Shown: positions 1 through 5,539, counted from the first letter of the stretch. The stretch is 14,165 bases of DNA from UBA2357 sp041678045 (GCA_041678045.1 JBAYOV010000070.1:1-14165); one strand, 5' to 3'. Notes: generated by a model not told the origin, from the letters alone. Numbers and translations: made by a program.

Positions 1-123
1 ACTTTGATCGACTTGGAGTCCCTCGTCTCTCATGACCTCAACTTCTCGAACCGCCCGGTGCGGACCCGCATGCCGGGTGGTGTGGGAGGGGCGCAGTCTA
101 TAATGACTGCCCCCTATCCTGAT
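1..123 (+). mobile_element. 3' end of a group II intron (partial, body off the left edge)
   Basis: The sequence folds as the last two domains of a group II self-splicing intron. Domain VI is followed by CTATCCTGAT, which fits an intron 3' end near base 123; the exact junction is uncertain to a few bases. The reverse transcriptase/maturase gene expected in domain IV would lie to the left of the window, and no recognisable part of it is seen here. The intron reads rightward and ends about 35 bases beyond the stop codon of the leftward gene at 159-665, so it sits in intergenic DNA rather than in a gene. The CGC triad in domain V is typical of bacterial class C introns, which often insert behind terminator hairpins. 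The class assignment is inference. Confidence 0.68.
50..114 (+). ncRNA. group II intron domains V and VI
   Basis: Domain V is 50-81. Its lower stem pairs 50-58 with 73-81, with a G-U wobble at 53/78 inside a CGC triad (52-54). A two-base bulge (TG, 71-72) lies on the 3' side, and a 4-bp upper stem (59-62 with 67-70) is closed by the loop GACC. Domain VI pairs 88-91 with 111-114 and 93-98 with 105-110 around one bulged C (92) and the loop TATAAT. The wobble-containing triad and two-base 3' bulge are the catalytic hallmarks of domain V. A covariance search with the Rfam group II intron model would settle it. Confidence 0.68.
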
Positions 124-158
124 TGGGGGCGACTATGTCGTCTCATGCACGCGCCGGG

Positions 159-665
159 TCAGCGGGGCTCCGGCACGTAGGGAATCAAGCCTCTCGCATG
201 CGCTTCCTGCTGCAGTTCGAGTGGCAGACTGCGGGCATCCACAAAGAGGCCGTTAAGCTGCACCATCCATACCAACGGGTTGTCGGCGACGAGCGAAGGA
301 CGCATCCACTTAAAGGCGGTTTGCGACATGCCCAGCAGCTCGCGCACTTCTTTCGACTTGTTCTGGCTGGTGCTGGCCGCAGTGCCGAAGTACTCGTAAA
401 TCTCCGGGGCACGGCAATGGGGCGTTTGCGAGGAATCGAACAGGAAGTTCACCATTCCCACCGCATGAACGACCGCAGCTGCCCAAATGTTCTCCTTGCC
501 GCGTACAAGCGGCGAGGGGCGTTTGCGGCTGAGCGCCGCGACTGCCTCGACGATCAGCCGGCGGTAAGTCTCGTCCAGCCGTTCGGCGCAGAAAGCGTCG
601 GTGAGACGGACGATGGCATCGAACTTCTCCTGCATGGCCTTGGGAACCTTGGGTTTTTCAGTCAT
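159..665 (-). CDS. DUF6398-like protein of unknown function
   Basis: This encodes a 168-residue soluble protein with no signal peptide or membrane segment. Residues about 8-115 resemble the uncharacterised DUF6398 domain: an N-terminal PKAMQEKFDAIVRLTDAFC helix, a central NIWAAAVVHAVGMVNFLFD stretch, and STSQNKSKEVRELLGM, which looks like a helix-turn-helix. The family sometimes occurs with SEC-C or pRiA4b-like domains, but none is present here. The ATG at 665 was chosen because the recognisable domain begins just after it. Its ribosome site is weak. The frame stays open upstream to 815, and GTG at 677 is an alternative start. It lies 150 bases downstream of the cyclase gene on the same strand, so co-transcription is possible. 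Family recognition is from memory of sequence character; no function is proposed. Confidence 0.72.
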   Translation of the reverse strand: MTEKPKVPKAMQEKFDAIVRLTDAFCAERLDETYRRLIVEAVAALSRKRPSPLVRGKENIWAAAVVHAVGMVNFLFDSSQTPHCRAPEIYEYFGTAASTSQNKSKEVRELLGMSQTAFKWMRPSLVADNPLVWMVQLNGLFVDARSLPLELQQEAHARGLIPYVPEPR

Positions 666-815
666 TTTGCTGTTCACGATCAGGCTGTTGGGCAGGCCGC
701 CGGGGGTCGAGCGTTCGAGCCGGTCGGCGAGATTCTGGGCAATGTGGGTTCGTGGTACAAAATGCTCTCCTGATGTTTGTAAACCTCGTGTGAATGACTT
801 GTCGCCGCCCAACAA

Positions 816-1709
816 TTACATGCAGACGAAGCTGATGGCGTAGGGGTTGGCGGTGCAGGTGCTGCCCAGCGCGATATGGCCCTTGCCGCGCAGTACGGCT
901 TCTTCGCGTGACAGGATGAATTCCTTTTCGCCTTCGATGGCCACGAAGGTGCCATTGCTGCTGCGGTCGATGAGGACGAACTTGTCGCCCCGCAACTCGA
1001 TTTCGGCATGCTTGCGTGAGGCGCGACTGTCGCCGATTTGCAGGTCGGAGCTCTGGTCGCGCCCGATGCGGATCACCGGGCGCCGGGCGTCCAGCAGGAA
1101 AGCCAGGTTGCCCATGTACAGCCGCAACTCGGGCTGCTCTTCCTGCATCAGGCTGGGGGCCTGCAGGAGGGTGACGTCGCCCACCGATTCACACTTCAAC
1201 TCGTAGATTTCGATGGGGCGCGAGGCGCCGCGCAGCACGCGCGGGGGCAGGGCATTGAGCAGGCCGCGCCATTCAGGCGACAGGCGGCGTGCGGTGTCTT
1301 GTGAGGTGATGGCCCGGCCGGGGGAGGCGAGTTCGGCCAGGCGGGCAGCAAAGTTGACCGTTTCGCCGAAGACATCGCTGTCCTTGGTGATGACCGGGCC
1401 GTACTGGAAGCCGACACGCACGGCCAGACGCTGTCCGCCGTCCGGCGGTTGGTCACGCACTTTCAGATGCATGCTCACGGCCGCATCGGCAGCCTGGTCG
1501 GGGTGCGCAAACACGGCCATCAGGCCGTCGCCGGTGTGCTTGATGACCTGGCCGCTGCGCCCGCTGACGATTCGCTTCATTTCCTGAATGCAGCCATCCA
1601 CCGCCTGGAAGGCCGAGGAGTCTCCCACGCGCTCGTATAGCTGGGTGCTGCCGACCAGATCGGCAAACAGCACGGTGCACTCCGAAGGGAGGGAGGGGAG
1701 GGTGAGCAT
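816..1709 (-). CDS. class III adenylate/guanylate cyclase with C-terminal FHA domain
   Basis: This encodes a 297-residue protein predicted to make cyclic AMP from ATP in the cytoplasm. The cyclase domain spans about residues 10-175. It has metal-binding Asp17 (FADLVGST) and Asp61 (HTGDG), base-selecting Lys57 and Asp112, and transition-state residues Asn119 and Arg123 (VNFAARL). This Lys/Asp pair points to ATP rather than GTP. Residues about 195-290 form an FHA phosphothreonine-binding domain with Gly216-Arg217, Ser231, His234 and Asn252-Gly253. There is no transmembrane segment or sensor domain, so regulation may come through a phosphorylated partner bound by FHA. ATG 1709 lies directly behind a -10 box with no Shine-Dalgarno sequence. 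GTG at codon 13, preceded by CGGAG, is an alternative start but would leave only four residues before Asp17. The active-site set is complete, so activity is likely; nucleotide preference is inferred. Confidence 0.9.
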   Translation of the reverse strand: MLTLPSLPSECTVLFADLVGSTQLYERVGDSSAFQAVDGCIQEMKRIVSGRSGQVIKHTGDGLMAVFAHPDQAADAAVSMHLKVRDQPPDGGQRLAVRVGFQYGPVITKDSDVFGETVNFAARLAELASPGRAITSQDTARRLSPEWRGLLNALPPRVLRGASRPIEIYELKCESVGDVTLLQAPSLMQEEQPELRLYMGNLAFLLDARRPVIRIGRDQSSDLQIGDSRASRKHAEIELRGDKFVLIDRSSNGTFVAIEGEKEFILSREEAVLRGKGHIALGSTCTANPYAISFVCM

Positions 1710-1716
1710 GTGTTGA

Positions 1717-1722
1717 ATTATA
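1717..1722 (-). promoter_or_regulatory. -10 box of the cyclase-FHA gene
   Basis: On the minus strand a perfect TATAAT is followed by seven bases (TCAACAC) and then the ATG of the cyclase gene. Transcription would begin at about 1710-1711, within a base or two of the start codon, giving a leaderless mRNA. No good -35 box is present (TTATCC at 17-bp spacing), as expected of an activator-dependent promoter. Confidence 0.6.
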
Positions 1723-1746
1723 AGGAATGTACGCTAGGCGGATAAC

Positions 1747-1760
1747 ATGATTTGCATCAA
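1747..1760 (-). promoter_or_regulatory. FNR/ANR-type binding site
   Basis: The minus strand reads TTGATGCAAATCAT, one mismatch from the FNR-family consensus TTGAT-N4-ATCAA. Its centre (1753.5) lies about 43 bases before the predicted cyclase transcription start, close to the -41.5 position of class II FNR-activated promoters. It could also act on the rightward infA transcript. Binding is inferred from sequence alone. Confidence 0.5.
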
Positions 1761-2087
1761 TGGCCAGGACGTGCAAGCAATGCGCGAAGTCGTTCGGGCA
1801 GGGGGCGGGCGGATGTGGTAAGATGCCGCAATTCGTGAAGTTTCAGATCCGTTCTGAACCTCTCTTTCGTGCTCGGCACGTCCTCGCGGTTTCGTGTGCC
1901 TGTCAGGCGCCGATGACTGCCTTCAGCCCCCTTCGGGGCGTCCCGTCCCGGGTTGTTGCCCGGTTTTTCGCAGCACATTCAGGCCCGGTGCCCTTCATCG
2001 GGGGCGGTGTGTCTGCCGTCGTTCGATGGCGCCCTGAGCGGTGGCTGCCGGACGCATGATTCTGTTCATTGAAAAAGGTATTCGAAT
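1761..2087 (+). other. long non-coding leader upstream of infA
   Basis: This stretch holds no convincing gene. An open frame from 1760 to 2059 has no ribosome site and no family resemblance. A weak -10-like TAAGAT at 1819-1824 might start the infA transcript, giving a leader of about 255 bases. The leader is rich in hairpins: CGTGC/GCACG at 1868-1880, GCCCC/GGGGC at 1926-1939, and a terminator-like stem at 1948-1968. This layout fits an attenuated or temperature-responsive leader, but no known riboswitch or RNA family was recognised. Confidence 0.45.
1948..1968 (+). terminator. terminator-like hairpin inside the infA leader
   Basis: CCGGG at 1948-1952 pairs with CCCGG at 1959-1963 around the loop TTGTTG, and is followed at once by five T residues. 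The stem is only 5 bp but all G-C. It lies 120 bases before the infA start codon and faces the same way, so it may be an attenuator or may stop an upstream short transcript. Confidence 0.45.
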
Positions 2088-2306
2088 ATGGCCAAGGAAG
2101 ATTTGTTGCAAATGGAAGGTGTGGTGAATGAAGTGCTGCCGGATACGCGCTTCAGGGTAACGCTGGAAAACGGTTTTGAAGTGGCTGCCTACGCTTCGGG
2201 CAAGATGCGCAAGCACCGCATTCGCGTGCTGGCCGGTGACCGGGTGAGCGTGGAGATGTCCCCGTACGACATGACCAAGGCGCGCATCAGCTTTCGCCAC
2301 AAGTAA
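2088..2306 (+). CDS. infA: translation initiation factor IF-1
   Basis: This encodes the 72-residue IF-1, a single OB-fold (S1-like) protein that binds the A site of the 30S ribosomal subunit and helps IF-2 and IF-3 place the initiator tRNA. The length and the signatures MAKED near the start, LPDTRFRVTLENG, MRKHRIRVLAGDRV and SPYDMTKARISFRHK at the end match the family throughout. The start is supported by AAAGG about 9 bases upstream. The gene stands alone, not in a ribosomal protein operon. Betaproteobacteria often carry such a separate copy in addition to the one in the rpm/rps cluster. It has a long structured leader and converges on the CoA-ester lyase gene. Confidence 0.97.
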   Translation: MAKEDLLQMEGVVNEVLPDTRFRVTLENGFEVAAYASGKMRKHRIRVLAGDRVSVEMSPYDMTKARISFRHK

Positions 2307-2309
2307 GAC

Positions 2310-2338
2310 CCGCCCGTCCGGCGGGGCCGGAAGGGCGG
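2310..2338. terminator. hairpin between convergent infA and lyase genes
   Basis: CCGCCC (2310-2315) pairs with GGGCGG (2333-2338), and TCCGG (2317-2321) with CCGGA (2327-2331), leaving one mismatch and a five-base loop. It begins 4 bases after the infA stop and ends 12 bases before the end of the facing gene. No T-run follows on either strand, so it is not a textbook intrinsic terminator, but its position suggests bidirectional 3'-end formation or protection. Confidence 0.5.
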
Positions 2339-2350
2339 TATGTGCCCGGC

Positions 2351-3349
2351 TCAGGTGTTTGAAGCGGGAAAGAAACGCTCAACGAGCGGTGCATCGAGGT
2401 GCATGCCGACGGCTTGGGCGCGTCGCAGTACGTTCCAGTAGTACCGATAGGATGCACGGTCGTGGAGCAGGCCCTGATGGGACACCGGCCCCCAGTCCGC
2501 ATCCTGGGCCTTGAGCAAAATCTCGCCGGCCAGATGCACTTCGGAAAAGTCGGGCTGCATCGCTTGCACGATGGGTTCGATCTGCCTGGGGTGAATGCTC
2601 CACATGCGCAGGAAGCCGAACTGAAGGCGTGCTGTGTCGGCGTCGGCACGGATGCGTGCCACGTCCTGCAGTTCGGTGGTGACGTTGTGTGAGGGCATCA
2701 CGCCGTTGGCCAGTGCGGCTGCCACGATCTCGGTTTTGGCGCGCACGATCAGCGGGTGGGTGAATTGCCCGGGGCTGCTCATGGCGCTGCCCATGATCGC
2801 GCCCTGATGGGCCGAGACAAAATCCATCAAACCGAAATCCAGCGATTCGACGCCTTCGGTCGCTGCGATCTCCCAGACCTCGCGCAAGGCGCCATGGGTT
2901 TCGATCAGCACATGCACGGGCAGGCTGCGTCCGGTGTCGTGCTGCCGTTCCTGGCGGCGCAGTTCGGCGATCTGTTCCTGCACATCGGCCGCCGAGCGGA
3001 CCTTTGGCAGGGTCACGAAGGCCAGGCGTTTGCCGGCCCCGGCGATCAGGATTTCCAGGTCCTTGCGCCAGTGTGCATGGCTGATGTCATGAATGCGCAC
3101 ACCGACCCGGCCCCAGCGGTTGTCCTCGGCATTGACCACCTCGCATACCATGTGGGCATGTTCGGCCTCTGCGCCGGTGCGGGCGCCGTCTTCGCAGTCG
3201 CAGGTCAGATCGAACACCGGGCCCAGCTCGGTCTGCAGTTGCAGCGCCTTGCGCATCAGTTTTTCCGATCCGGCATAGTGATCGACTGCGGGCATGGCGG
3301 GCAGCGGTTTGTCTTCGTCGAACAGGACGTCGTCGGGGTGGCGGGACAT
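2351..3349 (-). CDS. HpcH/HpaI-family CoA-ester lyase (CitE/malyl-CoA lyase-like)
   Basis: This encodes a 332-residue cytoplasmic enzyme of the CitE/Mcl superfamily, which cleave or form C-C bonds in 3-hydroxyacyl-CoA esters such as malyl-CoA or citramalyl-CoA with Mg2+. Visible family features are Glu53-Asp54 in CDCEDGA, Arg85 in VRIHD, Lys116 in TLPKV, the metal ligands Glu150 (LIETHGAL) and Asp176 (GLMDF), and a C-terminal SIHPRQI segment. ATG 3349 was chosen because AGGAG lies 8 bases before it; the frame opens 15 codons earlier without such a site. It lies downstream of mdh on the same strand behind a terminator, so it may have its own weak promoter or depend on read-through. Placement beside mdh suggests a malyl-CoA-related role, but the substrate cannot be read from sequence. 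No citrate lyase alpha or gamma subunit is nearby, which argues against citrate lyase. Confidence 0.88.
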   Translation of the reverse strand: MSRHPDDVLFDEDKPLPAMPAVDHYAGSEKLMRKALQLQTELGPVFDLTCDCEDGARTGAEAEHAHMVCEVVNAEDNRWGRVGVRIHDISHAHWRKDLEILIAGAGKRLAFVTLPKVRSAADVQEQIAELRRQERQHDTGRSLPVHVLIETHGALREVWEIAATEGVESLDFGLMDFVSAHQGAIMGSAMSSPGQFTHPLIVRAKTEIVAAALANGVMPSHNVTTELQDVARIRADADTARLQFGFLRMWSIHPRQIEPIVQAMQPDFSEVHLAGEILLKAQDADWGPVSHQGLLHDRASYRYYWNVLRRAQAVGMHLDAPLVERFFPASNT

Positions 3350-3384
3350 GCGTGCAGCTCCTGTTGTCATATCGTCAGTCCAAG

Positions 3385-3415
3385 AAAAAGCCACGGGATT
3401 GTACCCCGTGGCTTT
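3385..3415 (-). terminator. intrinsic terminator of mdh
   Basis: An 11-bp stem pairs 3387-3397 with 3405-3415 (arm GCCACGGG) around a seven-base loop. Read on the minus strand it ends in a run of five T residues (complement of 3385-3389). It lies 58 bases past the mdh stop codon and about 35 bases before the lyase start, so it should separate the two tandem genes. Confidence 0.8.
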
Positions 3416-3421
3416 CGTGTG

Positions 3422-3470
3422 GCGACAGCGCCGGCCGCTTGGCCGGCGTGTCGCATGTGCCGCAAGCGGC
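3422..3470 (-). other. two further strong hairpins in the mdh 3' untranslated region
   Basis: A 14-bp stem with one bulged G (3428) pairs 3422-3436 with 3441-3454 around GCTT; its core arm is CGCCGGCC. A shorter stem GCCGC/GCGGC lies at 3459-3470, just past the mdh stop codon at 3474. Neither has a T-run. With the terminator they make three consecutive stem-loops, a layout that can stabilise the 3' end or yield a small RNA. Confidence 0.55.
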
Positions 3471-3473
3471 GTG

Positions 3474-4460
3474 TTACAGCATGCTGGCTACGGCGGCACG
3501 CTCTTCTTCGAGTTCCTTCAGCGTGGCGTTGATCTTGCCCTGGGAGTATTCGTCGATTTCCAGACCCTGGATGATCTTGAACTCGCCATTCTTGCATTCG
3601 CACGGGAAGCCGAACACGACGCCTTCGGGGATGCCATAGGAGCCGTCCGACGGCACGCCCATGGTGACCCAGTCATCGGAACCCAGCGCCCAGTCGCGGA
3701 TGTGGTCGATGGCGGCGTTGGCGGCCGAAGCAGCGGAAGACAGGCCACGTGCCTCGATGATGGCGGCGCCGCGCTTGCCCACGGTGGGCAGGAACACATC
3801 GTTGTTCCAGGCGTGGTCGTTGATCAGTTCCTTGACCGAATCGCCGTTCGAGGTGCAGAAGCGGTAGTCGGCATACATCGACGGCGAGTGGTTGCCCCAC
3901 ACCACCATCTTCTTGAGCGAGGACACTTCGCGGCCGCTCTTGGCGGCGAGCTGGGACAGGGCGCGGTTGTGATCCAGGCGCAGCATGCCGTGGTAGTTGT
4001 TCGGGTTGGTGCGGCCGACCTTGATGGCGGCGGCGCGGGCGATGTAGGCGTTGGTGTTGCAGGGGTTGCCCACCACCAGTACCTTCACGTCTTCCTTGGC
4101 GTTTTCGGCGATGGCCTTGCCCTGAACGGTGAAAATTGCACCGTTGGCGGTGAGCAGGTCGGCGCGTTCCATGCCGGGGCCGCGCGGGCGGGCACCGACC
4201 AGCAGGCACACGTCAGCGTCCTTGAAGGCCACGTTCGGGTCGTCGGTGGCGACCATGCCGGCGAGCAGCGGGAAGGCGCAGTCCTCAAGTTCCATCATCA
4301 CGCCCTTGACTGCGTTCTGTGCTTGAGGCAGGTCGAGCAGTTGCAGGATGACGGGCTGATCCTTGCCCAGCATTTCACCACTGGCGATGCGGAACAGCAG
4401 GCTGTAGCCAATCTGGCCGGCGGCGCCGGTTACGGCAACGCGAACGGGGGCTTTGCTCAT
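3474..4460 (-). CDS. mdh: malate dehydrogenase (NAD+)
   Basis: This encodes a 328-residue cytoplasmic enzyme that oxidises malate to oxaloacetate with NAD+. The Rossmann motif TGAAGQIGY occupies residues 11-19, and Asp43 (LLDLP) after the second strand selects NAD+ over NADP+. The substrate-loop arginines lie in GARPRGPGMERADLL (Arg93, Arg99), GNPCNTNA is at 131-138, Asp163 is in RLDHNRA, and the catalytic His191 is in WGNHSPSMYAD. Length and motifs match the GAAGQIGY-type MDH common in betaproteobacteria. GGGAG lies 8 bases before the ATG. It is transcribed away from the GntR gene and ends in its own terminator. A palindrome just upstream of its promoter suggests control by the adjacent regulator. 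Its product feeds citrate synthase encoded across the divergent region. Confidence 0.98.
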   Translation of the reverse strand: MSKAPVRVAVTGAAGQIGYSLLFRIASGEMLGKDQPVILQLLDLPQAQNAVKGVMMELEDCAFPLLAGMVATDDPNVAFKDADVCLLVGARPRGPGMERADLLTANGAIFTVQGKAIAENAKEDVKVLVVGNPCNTNAYIARAAAIKVGRTNPNNYHGMLRLDHNRALSQLAAKSGREVSSLKKMVVWGNHSPSMYADYRFCTSNGDSVKELINDHAWNNDVFLPTVGKRGAAIIEARGLSSAASAANAAIDHIRDWALGSDDWVTMGVPSDGSYGIPEGVVFGFPCECKNGEFKIIQGLEIDEYSQGKINATLKELEEERAAVASML

Positions 4461-4536
4461 TTCGGTACTCCCTCAAAAAGCGACGTGACGTCAGAAAGAA
4501 AATGAATGCGGAACGCTCAGGATGCGAAACGCTTGC

Positions 4537-4549
4537 GATTGTATCAATC
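4537..4549. repeat. short inverted repeat in the mdh leader
   Basis: GATTG and CAATC flank TAT as a perfect 5-bp inverted repeat, about 40-50 bases after the predicted mdh transcription start. It may be a small hairpin or a half-size protein site. It resembles an FNR box only superficially, because the spacing is one base short. No function is assigned. Confidence 0.3.
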
Positions 4550-4593
4550 CGGCCTGAAAGGCACTGCAGGATGGCCGGAAACTGAACCTGATG

Positions 4594-4622
4594 ATAGTAG
4601 AAGCATGTCCGCTTTCTGTCAA
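4594..4622 (-). promoter_or_regulatory. predicted sigma-70 promoter of mdh
   Basis: On the minus strand a perfect -35 box TTGACA (4622-4617) is followed by a 17-base spacer and the -10-like TACTAT (4599-4594). Transcription would start near 4587, giving a leader of about 127 bases. The GntR-gene palindrome lies immediately upstream of the -35 box, centred near -54. Confidence 0.6.
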
Positions 4623-4644
4623 ATCATGTCTTTTGTCTTATATA
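4616..4644 (+). promoter_or_regulatory. possible promoter of the GntR-family gene
   Basis: CTGTCA (4616-4621) and TATATA (4639-4644) are spaced by 17 bases on the plus strand and each match the sigma-70 consensus at four of six positions. The -10 box would sit inside the palindromic operator, the arrangement expected for autorepression. A later alternative is TTGGAC at 4661 with a weaker -10. Both are tentative. Confidence 0.35.
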
Positions 4645-4655
4645 AGACAGCAGAC
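4628..4655. promoter_or_regulatory. palindromic operator in the mdh/gntR divergent region
   Basis: The core TGTCTTATATAAGACA (4634-4649) is a perfect 16-bp palindrome. Outer GTC (4628-4630) and GAC (4653-4655) extend its symmetry to 28 bp with one unmatched triplet on each side. It lies between two divergent genes, one of which encodes a GntR/HutC-type DNA-binding protein, so it is the natural candidate for that protein's operator. The assignment is inferred from position and symmetry. Confidence 0.6.
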
Positions 4656-4699
4656 AACTGTTGGACGATATGAAATTTTTGTGCTGAAATAGCGGGATC

Positions 4700-5425
4700 A
4701 TGCAAGAGTCACCGACGTTCAGTCCTCTATATCGCCAGATCAAGGGCCTGATGCTTCAGGCACTTGAGGCTGGCGAATGGCGCCCGGGTCAGGTCATCCC
4801 GAGCGAGCAGGAGCTCGCCGCGCGGTTCAATGTGTCCCAGGGTACCGTGCGCAAGGCCATCGATGAAATGGCCGCCGACAACCTGCTCGTGCGCAAGCAG
4901 GGCAAGGGCACCTATGTCGCCTCGCACAACGATCCACGTTCCTTCTTCCGCTTCCTCAGGCTGGTGCCGGTCAATGGCGACCTGCGTCACCCGGAGAGCA
5001 TTCCGCTGGAGTGCTGGAAGGCGAAGGCCGGGCAGGAAGCCTCGCGGATGCTCGACATCAAGCCGGGCGACCCTATCATCATCGTGCGGCGGCTGTTGAA
5101 GTTCTCGCACAAGCCGGTGGTGATCGACGAGATCTACCTGCCGGGCGAGGTGTTCCAGGGGCTCACGCTGGAGGTGCTGCAGGCCTGGAACGGTTCGCTG
5201 TACAGCCTGTTCGAGACGCGCTTCGGCCTGCGCATGATCCGCGCCCAGGAAAGCATCCGCGCGGTGGCGGCCGACCGTTCCACCAGCGAGGCGCTGAAGG
5301 TGCCCGAAGGTCAGCCGGTGCTGTCGGTGGAGCGGGTCACCTACACCTATGGCGACAAGCCGGTGGAGTGGAGAAGGGGCTTGTACCTGACCGACGAACA
5401 CTTTTATCTTAACGAGTTGAATTGA
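4700..5425 (+). CDS. GntR-family (HutC subfamily) transcriptional regulator
   Basis: This encodes a 241-residue DNA-binding protein. Residues about 8-75 form the GntR winged helix-turn-helix: PLYRQIKGLML, the PSEQELAARFNVSQGTVRKAI recognition region (written here in part), and the wing GKGTYVA. Residues about 90-236 look like a UTRA ligand-binding domain (GDPIIIVRRLL, VVIDEIYLP, QPVLSVERVTY), which places it in the HutC group. UTRA domains usually bind small organic acids, sugars or amino acids; the ligand here is unknown. ATG 4700 fits the family N-terminus, although the ribosome site (GCGGGA) is weak and close. It lies between divergent mdh and co-directional sdhC, 106 bases before sdhC with no clear terminator between, so it may be the first gene of the sdh transcript. 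By context it probably regulates TCA-cycle genes, perhaps in response to a C4 acid or citrate. Confidence 0.92.
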   Translation: MQESPTFSPLYRQIKGLMLQALEAGEWRPGQVIPSEQELAARFNVSQGTVRKAIDEMAADNLLVRKQGKGTYVASHNDPRSFFRFLRLVPVNGDLRHPESIPLECWKAKAGQEASRMLDIKPGDPIIIVRRLLKFSHKPVVIDEIYLPGEVFQGLTLEVLQAWNGSLYSLFETRFGLRMIRAQESIRAVAADRSTSEALKVPEGQPVLSVERVTYTYGDKPVEWRRGLYLTDEHFYLNELN

Positions 5426-5500
5426 TTTTCTGTATCCGGTCCGTGCCCAAGCCCCGTGCCGCAGGCAAGGACCTTTTGTTGGGCAGTTGGGAGAAACGCG

Positions 5501-5539
5501 GTGACATACCGCAACACTAGGGGTAAGCAAAATGTCTGA
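5501..5539 (+). other. possible 12-codon upstream ORF overlapping the sdhC start
   Basis: GTG at 5501, with GGGAG seven bases before it, opens a 12-codon frame ending in TGA at 5537-5539, which overlaps the sdhC start codon in another frame. A 5-bp hairpin (GCGGT/ACCGC, 5498-5512) covers its start. It might couple translation into sdhC or simply be chance. The rest of the 5426-5531 gap shows no operator or terminator. Confidence 0.22.

Noticed and set aside
123..773. A 216-codon plus-strand frame opposite the DUF6398-like gene
   Set aside because: It starts at the intron junction, lacks family resemblance, and is antisense to a gene with a recognisable domain.
1760..2059. A 99-codon frame in the infA leader with a CxxC pair near the start
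   Set aside because: No ribosome site, irregular composition, and the frame crosses several hairpins. The cysteine spacing alone is not evidence of a zinc protein.
3294..4505. A 403-codon open frame on the plus strand opposite mdh
   Set aside because: The minus-strand mdh is unmistakable. This frame is its antisense shadow, and its Gly/Ala/Val/His-rich translation resembles no protein family.
4537..4549. GATTGTATCAATC as an FNR box in the mdh leader
   Set aside because: The half-sites are one base too close and lie downstream of the predicted start, so it is listed only as a short inverted repeat.
5426..5531. A separate strong sdh promoter or operator before sdhC
   Set aside because: No good -35/-10 pair or copy of the upstream palindrome could be found; transcription through from the GntR gene seems as likely.
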